Source: Candidatus Pyrohabitans jungbluthii (GTDB taxonomy: Archaea; Hydrothermarchaeota; Hydrothermarchaeia; Hydrothermarchaeales; BMS3B). From it: a DNA stretch of 64,000 nucleotides. The translations under genes were made by a program, and so were the position numbers. The notes beneath the pieces were generated by a model. It was not told the DNA's origin, ran no database searches, and worked only from the letters and a program-made list of their open reading frames with translations. This document shows, one piece after another, positions 50,214-60,356 of this stretch. Positions within the stretch are counted from its first letter, which is position 1, and each line of letters begins with the position of its first letter. The DNA is taken from assembly GCA_002010065.2 (NCBI GenBank), contig MTMD02000002.1:248001-312000 (forward strand), in the 5' to 3' direction.

Positions 50214-52239
50214 ACCTGCGCAGCAGGAAGGTGTAGAACTCCTCCCCGCTCTTCCTGCTCAGCCTTTCAAGTATGAGCTCTGGCGTGGAGCGCGCGAGCT
50301 TTCCCAGCACTGGGTTGCGGTCGACGATGAGGTTCAGGTTCTCATCTAAGCCCTTAGCCTCAATGCCGTCGATGCGCACGCTGGGCAAGCCCAGGCTGAG
50401 GAGCTCTTCCCCCAGGTGGGTTACAATCGCCACAAGTGTGCCGCTATCGCGGGAGAACCACTCCAGCATGGCTGCGATAATCTTCGCCGCGGCTCCAGGT
50501 TCAGTCACCGCCTCTATCTCGTCGGCCAGAATAAGCCTACGCTCAGCCTTGGAGGCTGCTATCCCCGCGAAGCTCCTGAGAAGCGACTCAAAGGCACCTG
50601 CTCCGCTTTCTCCGCGCCGCTTTGCAAAGAAGTAGAGCTTTTGCAACAGTGGTACCTCGGCACTCTCCGCGAGCACAGGCAAGCCGGACTGAGCCATTAT
50701 CTGCACCTGGGCTATGGTCTCGAGAAGCGTAGTTTTGCCCCCCGAGTTCGCGCCGGTGATAACAGCGATTCTCTTGCTGTTAAAACCAAGCTCATAGCTC
50801 ACCGGCTGGGGTTGAGAGGAGGCGCTAAGCAAAAGGTGGCGCGCATTCACAAAGCGAAGCCTCATGGCTTCGCTCACCTTTGCCTGAGTTGCGGAGTAGC
50901 GCAGACTGAAGCTTCCCAGCGCTAGGAGGTAGTCAAGCTCAAGGGCAAGCTCAACGCTGCGTTTTACGCCTGCTACCTTGCTCGCCAGCTTAACAGCAAG
51001 CTCCCTCTTTGCCGCAAAGCTACGGCGTGAAGCCTCGGCGCTGAGCCACGCTTCCACGTCTGCGCTCCTTTCAGGGTTGAGTTCTATGGGATAGGAGACA
51101 GAAAATAAGCCTGCGAACCTCAGCGCCTCACTGCTTAAGCGGAGCCTCTCCGCAAGCTTCGCCTCGTATTCCTCCGCCACCTCTGCTATAACCTCGCGAA
51201 GCTCCTCCGGCAGGTAGCTTCCGGGCGAGGCGCTTATCCTAGCAAGCAGGTCAAGCATCTCTGCGCCGCGAATTGCCACGCCCCGCTTCTCCACACGGCG
51301 CTCAACCTCGCGGTTTGCCTCTTCCACGCAAGCTTCGCTGAGAAGTGCAAAATTAGCGCTGGCATAGGCGTAGGGGTTCTCATCCTCCTTCAGCCTTTTG
51401 ATCCTCTCTGCGATGCGTGCAAGCTCTTCGCCACTCAGGTGCTCCTTACCTATGAGGCGGAGTCTCTCCTCTCCGACTATAGCGAGCACCTCTGCACAGG
51501 TCTCAATCACACTGAGGTTCTCCTCAAAGAAGGATAGGGTAAGCTCGGGAAGAGCTTCAGGCTCTGAGAAATCTGGGAATACCTCCGCATTGGCAGCACC
51601 GCCCAGCATGGAGGCGTAGCCTTTGCTTCCCTGAATATAGCGCACCAGCTCGAAACTGCGCAGCGCTTCCAGGTCTTCTGGGCTCTCTACCAGGAGTACC
51701 TCTATGATGCCTCTGTACTTAGATGATAGCTCCTGGTAGAGTTCCTCGTCCTCCACTGCGAGCACCTGCGAAGCCACCCTCACGTTTCGAGGGGTTTTCG
51801 GATAGCCCATGCCCTTAAGCAGGCGACGAACCTCGCGAAGCTTCTCTGCGCCCAGCGCCTTCGCAAGCTTTACACCCAGCGCAACGTCGCGACGCAGCAC
51901 CTCCAAGCTATTTTCAGACGCCACAGGGTAGAAAAGCGAGAGCTTCGCCTTAGCGTAGCTCGTGCATGCCTCTTTGCGCAAAGCTTCGAGCACCTGCGCG
52001 TATATCTGCCTAGCCTCCGGGGTGGCTAGTATGTCGGCATACTCCACCCCCGTAACCCTTGAAAAAATCTCTCTTGCTATTTCCACCTGCTTCGCTGGCG
52101 CTACGCTGGAAGAGAAGAGCTCATAGAACCTGAGGGAAGCGAAGGAGCGCAGCGCCCTGGCTTCGCTGCCATAGGCTGAGATAAGCTCGGCCCTTACCTT
52201 CTCTCCCACACCTTTTATATCTCTCAGGCTTGTGAGCAT
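50197..52239 (-). CDS. MutS family ATPase with N-terminal HhH
   Basis: The protein is about 680 aa. A helix-hairpin-helix-like start (LTSLRDIKGVGEKVRAELISAYG) is followed by helical core and lever regions. The ABC-type ATPase has IAVITGANSGGKTTLLETIAQVQIMAQSG, SLLRSFAGIAASKAERRLILADEIEAVTEPGAAAKI and VAIVTHLGEELL. It belongs near MutS2/MutS5 but has no Smr nuclease domain. A role in recombination or DNA structure is likely; mismatch repair is not shown. The ATG at 52239 follows GAGAGGTGA; a GTG at 52245 would overlap cca by 4 bp. Confidence 0.87.
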   Translation of the reverse strand: MLTSLRDIKGVGEKVRAELISAYGSEARALRSFASLRFYELFSSSVAPAKQVEIAREIFSRVTGVEYADILATPEARQIYAQVLEALRKEACTSYAKAKLSLFYPVASENSLEVLRRDVALGVKLAKALGAEKLREVRRLLKGMGYPKTPRNVRVASQVLAVEDEELYQELSSKYRGIIEVLLVESPEDLEALRSFELVRYIQGSKGYASMLGGAANAEVFPDFSEPEALPELTLSFFEENLSVIETCAEVLAIVGEERLRLIGKEHLSGEELARIAERIKRLKEDENPYAYASANFALLSEACVEEANREVERRVEKRGVAIRGAEMLDLLARISASPGSYLPEELREVIAEVAEEYEAKLAERLRLSSEALRFAGLFSVSYPIELNPERSADVEAWLSAEASRRSFAAKRELAVKLASKVAGVKRSVELALELDYLLALGSFSLRYSATQAKVSEAMRLRFVNARHLLLSASSQPQPVSYELGFNSKRIAVITGANSGGKTTLLETIAQVQIMAQSGLPVLAESAEVPLLQKLYFFAKRRGESGAGAFESLLRSFAGIAASKAERRLILADEIEAVTEPGAAAKIIAAMLEWFSRDSGTLVAIVTHLGEELLSLGLPSVRIDGIEAKGLDENLNLIVDRNPVLGKLARSTPELILERLSRKSGEEFYTFLLRRFRAEG

Positions 52240-52241
52240 GC

Positions 52242-53609
52242 TCACCTCTCCCAGGGGAACCTGGGGTCGAGGTACTCAGCTAAGCTGGGCAGCGCCTCTT
52301 CAACCAAGCAATTATCGCCCACCAGCACCTCTGCTCCTGCCTCCAGTGCCCTTGCCACGTGACTGGGCACTCCCCTCTCTCTCAGCTTGCCCGCGTCTAT
52401 GAAATCTTTCAGTAACTCATCAGCGCGAACATGCTTTCGCTTCAGGTACACAACCCACCTGTCGCCGCGAATGAATGGTCTGGAAAGCGTGTTTTCCCCA
52501 CCGACGTACTTCTTCAGGAACCTCGGCTCATGCGGAGAGTTCACCTTTGGACCCAAGTGGAGCTTAACAGCGGGTATCTCTGTGCTCGTGAGCTCAAAGA
52601 ATAGCAGCGTCTTTTCACCCACATGAAAGGCGCTGCCCACGACACCGAAATCCTCATTGCGCAGTACAGCTTCGAAGAAGCGCTGGGCTTTTCTCAGCTG
52701 GGGGTACAGGATGTCGTCCACCACGTGGGGGGTGGGAAAGCTCAGCGCTATAAGCGCAGTCCCTCTCTGCCTGAGCAGCTCTCGCAGCGCCTGCTCGCTA
52801 ACCTCCCTCTCCCGGGGGAAGAAGAACTCCAGCCTCGGGTTTGCCAGGTACTCCTTAGCAGCATAGATAAACTCGCTGAACCTCTGCAGAGAGAGCGCCG
52901 CCGCAACGTTGCGGTTCTCGTCAACGGGATCGAGGAAGATGAGCGGTGAGGAGAACTTCCTTCGCACTGCCTTCTCGTCAACATCGCCGCGAAGCGAGAG
53001 CACTTCTCCTCGCTTAAAGTGCTTCGCGGCTTCAAGCACGCGAATAAAGCTTCCAAACTTTATCACCAGAAGCTCGCACAGATAGCCCGAGAATCCCTCC
53101 ACCTTCGCCTCGGCGCCGTAGCAGCCTATGCCCTTGAGAAACTGCTTTAACAGGCGAACTTCGTTTTCCAGGCCGGATATACGCTTCTTAACATAGTCGT
53201 TGTGGAAAGGCGTTCTATCTACAGCGCTCTTCAGGTAGCTCGTGTCTTTTATAGCATAGCACGGCACAAGCTCAACGTCATAGCCGCGAAACTCTCCCCT
53301 GACATACGGATGCTCCGCATACCTCTTCTCCACCCTCTTCAATACCCGCGAAGCTATGCTCGTGACTATGCGCTCCATCTCTTCCTTGGAGTACTCCTCC
53401 GGGAAGAAAATAAAAACGTCCAGATCCTTCTGATAGCGCAGCCAGGTGCCTCGAGAGGCGGAGCCCAAGAGGCGTGCATAAAGGCGGCGATCGTACTGCG
53501 AGGCTTCAGAGTCTATGCGTGCAACCAGCTCCTTCTCCACCTCTCTTAGCTTAGCCTCCTCCTCCGGGGTGGGCACTATCCTGCTGAGCACCTCCTCAAT
53601 AACCTGCAT
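52242..53609 (-). CDS. cca: CCA-adding enzyme (archaeal class I)
   Basis: The 455-aa nucleotidyltransferase adds CCA to tRNA 3' ends. The catalytic head is LLGSASRGTWLRYQKDLDVFIFFPEEY with the two Asp ligands, and a third carboxylate in GYDVELVPCYAI. The body has GFSGYLCELLVIKFGSF and PVDENRNVAAALS. It fits the tRNA-Ala at 16295, which lacks an encoded CCA. The gene is co-directional with mutS-like and lies 30 bp after mscS. Confidence 0.93.
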   Translation of the reverse strand: MQVIEEVLSRIVPTPEEEAKLREVEKELVARIDSEASQYDRRLYARLLGSASRGTWLRYQKDLDVFIFFPEEYSKEEMERIVTSIASRVLKRVEKRYAEHPYVRGEFRGYDVELVPCYAIKDTSYLKSAVDRTPFHNDYVKKRISGLENEVRLLKQFLKGIGCYGAEAKVEGFSGYLCELLVIKFGSFIRVLEAAKHFKRGEVLSLRGDVDEKAVRRKFSSPLIFLDPVDENRNVAAALSLQRFSEFIYAAKEYLANPRLEFFFPREREVSEQALRELLRQRGTALIALSFPTPHVVDDILYPQLRKAQRFFEAVLRNEDFGVVGSAFHVGEKTLLFFELTSTEIPAVKLHLGPKVNSPHEPRFLKKYVGGENTLSRPFIRGDRWVVYLKRKHVRADELLKDFIDAGKLRERGVPSHVARALEAGAEVLVGDNCLVEEALPSLAEYLDPRFPWER

Positions 53610-53639
53610 GGGTTAAGATATGCAGAGAAAAATAAAAGG

Positions 53640-54689
53640 TTATTCCCTCTCCTGCCTGTAGAGGTATATGTCCATCTTGGGGTAGGGAATCTCTATTCCC
53701 TCCTCTGCAAAGCGGCGGTAAATTTCGCTGTTCAGATAGTGCACCGCTCTGCCCTTATAGCGGGGCTCAATAACCCAGCAGAGGAGCTCGAACTCTAAAC
53801 CTGAGTCGCCGAATCTGCGGAAGCGCACCCTCGGCGAGGGCTTCTCAACAACGTATTCATTCTTCAGGGCTATCTCCTTAAGGAGTTCCTCCACTCTGTC
53901 AATATCACTCCCGTAGGCGACGCTTATTGGAACGCGCACCCTGAACCGCGGCTGAGGGGCGCTCTCATTTATTATCTTTGAGCTGGCGATTATTGAATTG
54001 GGAATGCTTATCAGCACGTCGTCGCGGGTTTTAATCTTTGTGCTTCTCAGCCCTATCTCCACAACCTCCCCGCGCTCGCCTGAGTCTAGGATTATGTAGT
54101 CCCCGATTTTAAAGGGCTTATCCATAAAGATGCTCACCCCGCCGAAGAAGTTAGCTATGGTGTCCTTCGCTGCAAAGGCGACGGCGAAGCCCGCGATGCC
54201 AGCGGATGCGAGTATTGGGGTTATATCCTTTTCCCATACGGAGAGCAGCACCATCGCAGCGCCGGCGAGAAGCACCGCCTTGGCAATATTCTCCAGCAGG
54301 GGGACAAGTTCCTTCCCCAAGCCTGTGACGTCCACGATACGCACCGCTAAGCCGGTGAAGATAATAGAGATGGAGCGGTATAGTGCGACAACCCAGAGGA
54401 GAACCGCCGCAGATTTTAGCAGGTTTACAGTGTATAACTCAACCTGCGCAGGAGGCTGGAGATAGCGCACCGCCTGCACTGCGCCGAAAAGTACTATGGA
54501 CACGAAAAGGGGGCGGTGTAGTATCTCCACCAGGCGGTCGTCGAAGGTGAAGCGGGTGCGCGCTGTTATTCGCGAAAGTCCGCGGGTGACGAGCAGGTCA
54601 ACGAGCTTCGCCCCCACTATGGAGGCGAGGAGCAGAACCCCTGCGTTGAAGTATTTCGAGGCTGTAAGCTCAAAAAGCGCTGGGTCCAT
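53640..54689 (-). CDS. mscS: Small-conductance mechanosensitive channel (MscS family)
   Basis: The 349-aa protein has four to five N-terminal TM helices. The pore/beta region is GIAGFAVAFAAKDTIANFFGGVSIFMDKPFKIGDYIILDSGERGEVVEIGLRSTKIKTRDDVLISIPNS, the MscS signature. The cytoplasmic alpha/beta vestibule follows. It opens under membrane tension to relieve osmotic shock. The gene lies 44 bp downstream of uppP on the same strand. Confidence 0.93.
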   Translation of the reverse strand: MDPALFELTASKYFNAGVLLLASIVGAKLVDLLVTRGLSRITARTRFTFDDRLVEILHRPLFVSIVLFGAVQAVRYLQPPAQVELYTVNLLKSAAVLLWVVALYRSISIIFTGLAVRIVDVTGLGKELVPLLENIAKAVLLAGAAMVLLSVWEKDITPILASAGIAGFAVAFAAKDTIANFFGGVSIFMDKPFKIGDYIILDSGERGEVVEIGLRSTKIKTRDDVLISIPNSIIASSKIINESAPQPRFRVRVPISVAYGSDIDRVEELLKEIALKNEYVVEKPSPRVRFRRFGDSGLEFELLCWVIEPRYKGRAVHYLNSEIYRRFAEEGIEIPYPKMDIYLYRQERE

Positions 54690-54733
54690 GAGAAAAAGGT
54701 GGTGGAGGGGGGATATAAAGGTTTGGTGGCTGC

Positions 54734-55534
54734 TTAAACAACCGCCAAAACCCCGGCGAGCACCGCAAGGGCGCCGAAAAACGCGCAGAAGTACTCGAAT
54801 CGCAGCTTCCTCGCAGCGCCCAGCAGGAATCTTATTCCTACCAAGCTTGCGACGAAGGATGAGGCAAAGCCTGCGGTGAGCACTTCTAAGCTCAGTGTTT
54901 CAAACCCTCCGGCAAGCGCGGAAAGCAGGTTTACTCCGGCTATCGCCGGAATAGCCATTAAGAAGGAGAGTCTCAGCGCCTCCTCGCTGCGGAAGCGCAG
55001 CATTAGCAGGGCAGCGACTGTGATACCTGAGCGGGAGATTCCGGGCACCACAGCTATAGCCTGGGCTATGCCGGCGATGAGCATGTCTCTACGCATGGCA
55101 CTCTCCACGCCTTTTGTACCTGTGGCTGGCGAAAAGTGAAGCAGCAAAGCGGTGGCAAGAAGCGCAAAACCTATTATTAAATTAACGCCCTCACCAAGAG
55201 TGGCGAAGCTCTCCCTCGCCATGAAGTACAGGGGTACGCCGACAACGCCTGTGGCAAGGGTGGAGTAAATTAAGAAGATGAGGGTGCCCCTCTCCCTTGA
55301 GCCTGCGCTTCTGGATGTTGCAGAGAGAAGCATGTCTTTGATATCCCTACGAAAGTAAACCAGCACCGCCAGGAGGCTGCCCAGGTGGAGGAAGAAGGCG
55401 ACGTCCAGCGCGGAGAGCGCATCCACGCCGAGCAGGTTCACCATCGCAAGCATTGCCTGACCAGAACTGCTTATGGGCAGCCACTCTGCTATGCCCTGGA
55501 GTATGCCGAGCAGTGCAGCCTGAGCTAAATCCAT
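54734..55534 (-). CDS. uppP: UppP/BacA-type undecaprenyl-diphosphatase family protein
   Basis: The 266-aa membrane protein has about eight TM helices and the two catalytic motifs GILQGIAEWLPISSSGQ and VPGISRSGITVAALLML. In bacteria it removes a phosphate from undecaprenyl diphosphate. In archaea it presumably recycles a polyprenyl diphosphate carrier for glycan synthesis or dolichyl-type lipids. It lies 36 bp downstream of the RuBisCO gene in the same direction. Confidence 0.92.
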   Translation of the reverse strand: MDLAQAALLGILQGIAEWLPISSSGQAMLAMVNLLGVDALSALDVAFFLHLGSLLAVLVYFRRDIKDMLLSATSRSAGSRERGTLIFLIYSTLATGVVGVPLYFMARESFATLGEGVNLIIGFALLATALLLHFSPATGTKGVESAMRRDMLIAGIAQAIAVVPGISRSGITVAALLMLRFRSEEALRLSFLMAIPAIAGVNLLSALAGGFETLSLEVLTAGFASSFVASLVGIRFLLGAARKLRFEYFCAFFGALAVLAGVLAVV

Positions 55535-55570
55535 GCACAGAGCTTGTGGCGATGCTATTAAAAGCTTCTG

Positions 55571-56815
55571 CTAAAACCTGGCGATTCCCCACTTATCGAT
55601 GGCAGCCTTCAGCTCCTCATGCTCCTGTGCGTACTCCTCCAAGGCTATGCCCTGGAGCGTCGCCTCTAACGCTTGACGCATGGCTCGAGCGCCTGCCTCA
55701 GCGCCGAGGGGATGGCCGTAGATTCCGCCACCAGCCAATATCAGCGCATCCTCACCCAGGTAATGAACATTCGCAGGTATCTTGCCGGGATGCTGTCCCC
55801 CAGAGGATACAGGCAGGGCACGCCTCAGCTTTCCCATTTTCTGCTTAAGCACAGCAGCGCTCTCAAGCACAGAGTCTATGTCCTCGTACAGCTTGCCGAG
55901 AATCGCGCCTACGTGCACCTGATCTCCGCCGGCAAGGCGAGCAAGCTTGCTAACCACGACGGTGCTTATTCCGTGCACCTCGCTGCGCGTAAAGGCGGCG
56001 AACATATCGCGGTGGCAGTGCACGGGCACATTTATGCTTGGGTCCTCGCACAGCACGCGCAGCGCCGAGAAGCCCGCGGTGATGAAGTTTAGCATCAGGC
56101 AATTGGCTCCGTTTTCAAGGGCGATGTCGGCGTTATCTAAAATCTTATCAACCTCGTCGGTTACGTTGACCGCATAAAGCGTCTTCTCACCCTTCTCCTC
56201 GTTGGCTTTATCTATAGCCTCCATTGTAACAGAGACGCGCTCCTCTATCGGGGAATATTCAGGGTTTGCGATGAGCTCGTCGTCCTTGATAAAATCGACG
56301 CCCCCTTTCGCAGCGAGATAGCACGCCTCAGCGAACTTCTTTGGCGGCAGGCCAACGCAGGGCTTTACAATTGTGCCTATCAGCGGTCTCCCCTTCACTC
56401 CGAGAAGCTCTTTGCAGCCTGAGATTCCAAACTTGGGCCCGCGAAACTCGCTGAGGTAGCTATCCGGAAACTCCAGGTCGAGTAATTTAATGTTCCTAAA
56501 CTCACCCATCTCGAAGAGGTTGCCCGCCACGGTGGTGAGGAGCATGGGCAGGCATACGCCGAAGTTGCCGTGGGGGAAGGCGATTCTCAGCCTGCCTTTA
56601 TTTAACTCTCCCTCCTTGCCAAGCTTCTCCACCTCCAGCACCTTGGCGCTGTACCTTGCTATTAGATCGTCGCTCTCAAAGCCCACCCTTACCCAGGTGC
56701 CGGTGCTCTGCTCCGCCGCCAGAGCTTCGGCAGCCTTTTCCAAATCCATGGGCGTTTCCAGATAGTAGGTGGCGATGACATAGCTCTCCTCATCTATAGC
56801 CTGAGCGAACCTCAT
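55571..56815 (-). CDS. rbcL: Type III-like RuBisCO large subunit
   Basis: The 414-aa protein resembles archaeal type III RuBisCO, which carboxylates ribulose bisphosphate made from AMP. Active-site parts are visible: STGTW, GNLF, GTIVKP, GGVDFIKDDE (Lys carbamate and Asp/Glu metal ligands), VHCHR, DQVHVGAILGKL, PVSSGGQHPG and LAGGGIYGHP. Relative to spinach numbering, Lys177 is Cys (KPCVG) and His298 is Phe (HRDMF). It overlaps the HdrD-like gene by 4 bp. AMP phosphorylase and R15P isomerase are not in this window. Confidence 0.9.
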   Translation of the reverse strand: MRFAQAIDEESYVIATYYLETPMDLEKAAEALAAEQSTGTWVRVGFESDDLIARYSAKVLEVEKLGKEGELNKGRLRIAFPHGNFGVCLPMLLTTVAGNLFEMGEFRNIKLLDLEFPDSYLSEFRGPKFGISGCKELLGVKGRPLIGTIVKPCVGLPPKKFAEACYLAAKGGVDFIKDDELIANPEYSPIEERVSVTMEAIDKANEEKGEKTLYAVNVTDEVDKILDNADIALENGANCLMLNFITAGFSALRVLCEDPSINVPVHCHRDMFAAFTRSEVHGISTVVVSKLARLAGGDQVHVGAILGKLYEDIDSVLESAAVLKQKMGKLRRALPVSSGGQHPGKIPANVHYLGEDALILAGGGIYGHPLGAEAGARAMRQALEATLQGIALEEYAQEHEELKAAIDKWGIARF

Positions 56816-57855
56816 AGCTTTGCCTCCTGCTCTGCAAGTAGCATAGTGGCATCCTTCACTCTTAAATCTTCCCCAGCGAGGGTTTTCAGGTGAAGGTAGC
56901 AGCTTGGGCAGAAGGTGGTGAGAATCTCCACTTTTGCTGCCTTAGCCTCTTCCAGGCGCTTCTTACCCAGGGAAGCACTTAATTCTGGAAAGGCGAGAGG
57001 AAAGCCGCCGCCCGCGCCGCAGCAAAGCGTTTGCTGCTTAGCATGCTTAAGCTCGCGCAGCTCAAGCTGCGGGATAGCTTCAAGAAGCGTGCGAGGCTCC
57101 TGGTAAATATTCGCCCCTCTCGCTAGGTGGCACGGGTCGTGGTATGCCACCCTCGCGGCTAATGGCGATAGGGAGAGCTTCTCCATATTCTTGAGGAGCA
57201 GCCTTGAGAGGTGCACCACCTCCACCTCGGGATAATGCCTGCGAAAGGTATTGTAGCACCCAGGGCAGGTTACTATGAGCTTCTCCACGCCCCGCTCCTC
57301 GAGCTTCGCCCTGTTCTTCGCTATGAAGTCTTCCCAGGCGGAGCCGAAGGTGAGCAGCGGTGCACCGCAGCAGAAATCGCGAAGCACCGCAAAGTCTTCA
57401 TAAATTAATCCGAGAAGCTTAATCGCCGCCTCCTCTATCTCCTTCGCCCTAAACTGGGTGGTGCAGCCAGGGAAGTAGGCTATGCTCGCCTCGCCTTCGC
57501 TAGCGGGCATAACCTCGCCGAAGGGATTGCCCATCTCACGGGTAATCTCCACCTTCCACTCGTGGAGGGGGAGCTCGAGCTTGGAAAAGTAGCGGCGCCT
57601 TGCTTCTTCTATCAGTAAAGAAACCTCCACACCAGCAGGGCATGCTACGCTGCATGCGTCGCAGGTGGTGCACTCGAACACGCGGAGCAACGCTTTCTCG
57701 CTCGCAGGAATCTCTTCCTCAAGCAAAGCGAGCAGAGTCTGAAGCTTGCCCCTCGCCACGCTTCCCTCGTTCTTTGTCTCTTTAAAGACCGGACAGGAAG
57801 CGCGGCAGAAACCGCAGCGCATGCACCGCTTCAGAGCTTGGGCAAAAGAATCCAT
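56812..57855 (-). CDS. HdrD/GlcF-like Fe-S protein with two CCG domains
   Basis: The 347-aa soluble protein has an N-terminal ferredoxin pair (CMRCGFCRASCP and CTTCDACSVACP). Two CCG domains follow (FPGCTTQ...FCCGAPLL...TCPGCYNTF, and YHDPCHLARG...CCGAGGGF...FCPSCYLH). It has no membrane segment. It is of the HdrD/GlcF kind and could transfer electrons to an unknown acceptor. It lies in one unit with mvhD and hdrA upstream and RuBisCO downstream. Confidence 0.88.
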   Translation of the reverse strand: MDSFAQALKRCMRCGFCRASCPVFKETKNEGSVARGKLQTLLALLEEEIPASEKALLRVFECTTCDACSVACPAGVEVSLLIEEARRRYFSKLELPLHEWKVEITREMGNPFGEVMPASEGEASIAYFPGCTTQFRAKEIEEAAIKLLGLIYEDFAVLRDFCCGAPLLTFGSAWEDFIAKNRAKLEERGVEKLIVTCPGCYNTFRRHYPEVEVVHLSRLLLKNMEKLSLSPLAARVAYHDPCHLARGANIYQEPRTLLEAIPQLELRELKHAKQQTLCCGAGGGFPLAFPELSASLGKKRLEEAKAAKVEILTTFCPSCYLHLKTLAGEDLRVKDATMLLAEQEAKL

Positions 57856-57893
57856 TACCAGCTAACAAAAAACAGCCGTCAAAAACAAAAATA

Positions 57894-58310
57894 TTAAACC
57901 CCAGCGCTCAGTGGACTGGGGCCAAGCTTCTTAATCCGTGCTATGAACTCCTTCATGGTGTTGGCGAAGCGCTCACCTTCGGCGGCGGAAATCCAGCGAA
58001 GCATCAAGCGCTCGGGCTCAATCCCCAGCTCAGGTAAGAGCTTCTTGAGCATCTCCACGCGCTTCTCCGCTTTCAGGTTCCCCGAGACGTAGTGGCAGTC
58101 CCCTATGTGGCATCCTGCCACTAGCACGCCGTCGGCGCCCTCTGCGAAAGCCTTGAGCACATACGCAGGGTCTAAGCGAGCAGTGCACATCAGGCGAATA
58201 ATGCGCGCGTTAGGCGGGTACTGCAAGCGCGAGGTACCCGCGAGGTCGCCGCCAGCGTAGGAGCACCAGTTGCACATGAAGGCTATGATTTTGGGTTCAA
58301 ACTCTGCCAT
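57894..58310 (-). CDS. mvhD: MvhD-like 2Fe-2S electron-transfer subunit
   Basis: The 138-aa protein is of the MvhD family: [69 protein letters not shown]. These Cys residues hold a [2Fe-2S] cluster. It normally links HdrA to a hydrogenase or formate dehydrogenase, neither of which is in this window. It lies 9 bp after hdrA. Confidence 0.94.
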   Translation of the reverse strand: MAEFEPKIIAFMCNWCSYAGGDLAGTSRLQYPPNARIIRLMCTARLDPAYVLKAFAEGADGVLVAGCHIGDCHYVSGNLKAEKRVEMLKKLLPELGIEPERLMLRWISAAEGERFANTMKEFIARIKKLGPSPLSAGV

Positions 58311-58319
58311 TTTTCCACC

Positions 58320-60356
58320 TCAGGCTTCTGCTTTTACCTCTTCCTTCCCGCCTTCCTCGACATCTCCGCGCAGCGCTGCTTCGATCATCGCATATATCTG
58401 CTCGTCGGTGAAGTGGCGCACCTGCATTGCTCCCGTTGGACATGCCGCAGCACAGGCGCCGCAGCCCTTGCAAATCGCCTCATTCACATGAGCCTTTCTA
58501 TCCACCATAGTAATTACACCGAAGTCGCAGGTGCGCTCGCATATCCTGCACCCTATGCAAAGCTCTTTGCGCACGAACGCTACGATGGGCTCAGTCTCCA
58601 CCTCGCCCTTCGCCATGGGTATCGCCGCCCTTGCTGCGGCGGCACTCGCCTGAGCGACGGTATCCGGGATATCCTTGGGTCCCTGGCAGGTTCCGGCAAG
58701 GTATATACCATCGGTTAGCGTGTCCACTGGGCGAAGCTTGGGGTGAGCCTCAGAGAAGAACCCATCAGCGCTTCTACTCAGCCTGAGCAGGCGCTGAATC
58801 TTGTCGCTGTCTCGCGCAGGCTCCATGCCCGCGGCAAGCACCACAAGGTCAAGCTCCACCTCTAAGGGCAAGCCGAGCAGGGTATCTTCCACCCTCACCA
58901 GCAGATTCTTGGTCTTGGGGTCCTCAACTATCTCACCCGGTCTGCCTCGGATGAACTTTATGCCGTACTCCTCCTGCGCCTGTCGGTAGAACTCCTCGTA
59001 GCCCTTGCCGTAGGCGCGAATATCCATGTAGAAGATGTAAACCTCCGCCTCGGGGTGCTTCTCCTTGTACAGGCGGGCGTTCTTTATGGAGTACATGCAG
59101 CACACGCGGGAGCAGTAGGGGTTGCCCACCTTCGCGTCGCGAGAGCCCACGCACAGGATAAAACCTATGCGGTGCGGTTCCTTGCCATCGCTTGGGCGTA
59201 GAAGCTTTCCTCCGGTGGGGCCGCTGGCATTCACCAGGCGCTCAAACTCTAGGCCAGTGATGACATTCTCATAGCGCCCATACCCATATTCCGGCTTTCG
59301 CGTTGCGTCGAACTGGTCGAAGCCTGTGGCGACGATTATAGTGCCAACCTCTAGCTCCAGAATCTCATCCTTCTGGTCGTAGTCTATCGCCTCAGGTCCG
59401 CACACCGCCTCGCACATGCCACAGCCCAAGCAAGCCTCGTCGTCTATGGTGTAAACCAGAGGCACAGCCTGGGGGAAGGGCACGTATATCGCCTTTCTTA
59501 CGCCCAAGCCCTGGTCGAACTCGTTGGGCACCTCAACAGGGCACGCCTCGGCGCACAAGCCGCAGCCGGTGCACTTGTCCTCGAGCACCTGCCTGGCGCG
59601 CTTCCTTATCTTAACCTTAAAGTTTCCTATGTAGCCGTCTACCTCCTCAACCTCAGCGTAGGTGATAATCTCAATATTCTCATGCCTCGCGGCGTCCACC
59701 ATCTTAGGCGTTAAAATACACGCGGAGCAGTCCATGGTGGGGAAGGTCTTGTCCAGCTGAGCCATCTTACCTCCCAGGCTGGGGGTCTTCTCCACCAAGT
59801 AGACCTTAAAGCCCATGTCCGCAAGGTCAAGAGCGCTCTGTATGCCCGCGACGCCGCCGCCAATAACAAGCGCGGCTTTCTCCACCTTTACCTTGGGCTT
59901 CTGCTGAGGCTCAAGGTGGCGCGCTCTCGCTACAGCCATCCTGGTTAAATCCTTAGCCTTCTCAGTCGCCTCCTTGGGCTGCTTCATGTGCACCCAGGAG
60001 TCATGCTCGCGTATGTTAGCCTGCTCAAAAAGGAAGGGGTTAAGCCCAGCCTCTTCTAACGCACGTCTAAAGGTCGGCTCGTGCATTCGCGGCGAGCATG
60101 CAGCGACGACGATTCGATTGAGCTTGTGCTCTTTTATATCATCCTTAATAAGCTGCTGTCCTGGGTCAGAGCACATGTACTTGTAGTCCCTGGCAACCAC
60201 GACATTTTTTAGTTTGCTCGCGTACTCGGCAACGTCCTTGCAGTCTACTACGCCAGCGATGTTTATACCACAGTGACACACATAAACGCCAATCCTCGGC
60301 TCTTCCTTCTCCTCGTTCTTGGTGCCCTTCTCTCCCTTCTCCTTGTCTTCAGCCAT
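58320..60356 (-). CDS. hdrA: HdrA-like FAD/Fe-S protein (electron bifurcation subunit family)
   Basis: The 678-aa protein begins with [16 protein letters not shown]. It has the FAD site [56 protein letters not shown]. Ferredoxin motifs are [36 protein letters not shown] and [12 protein letters not shown]. HdrA bifurcates electrons between ferredoxin and a heterodisulfide-like acceptor. hdrB and hdrC are missing here, but an HdrD-like gene follows. AAGGAGG precedes the ATG. Confidence 0.95.
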   Translation of the reverse strand: MAEDKEKGEKGTKNEEKEEPRIGVYVCHCGINIAGVVDCKDVAEYASKLKNVVVARDYKYMCSDPGQQLIKDDIKEHKLNRIVVAACSPRMHEPTFRRALEEAGLNPFLFEQANIREHDSWVHMKQPKEATEKAKDLTRMAVARARHLEPQQKPKVKVEKAALVIGGGVAGIQSALDLADMGFKVYLVEKTPSLGGKMAQLDKTFPTMDCSACILTPKMVDAARHENIEIITYAEVEEVDGYIGNFKVKIRKRARQVLEDKCTGCGLCAEACPVEVPNEFDQGLGVRKAIYVPFPQAVPLVYTIDDEACLGCGMCEAVCGPEAIDYDQKDEILELEVGTIIVATGFDQFDATRKPEYGYGRYENVITGLEFERLVNASGPTGGKLLRPSDGKEPHRIGFILCVGSRDAKVGNPYCSRVCCMYSIKNARLYKEKHPEAEVYIFYMDIRAYGKGYEEFYRQAQEEYGIKFIRGRPGEIVEDPKTKNLLVRVEDTLLGLPLEVELDLVVLAAGMEPARDSDKIQRLLRLSRSADGFFSEAHPKLRPVDTLTDGIYLAGTCQGPKDIPDTVAQASAAAARAAIPMAKGEVETEPIVAFVRKELCIGCRICERTCDFGVITMVDRKAHVNEAICKGCGACAAACPTGAMQVRHFTDEQIYAMIEAALRGDVEEGGKEEVKAEA

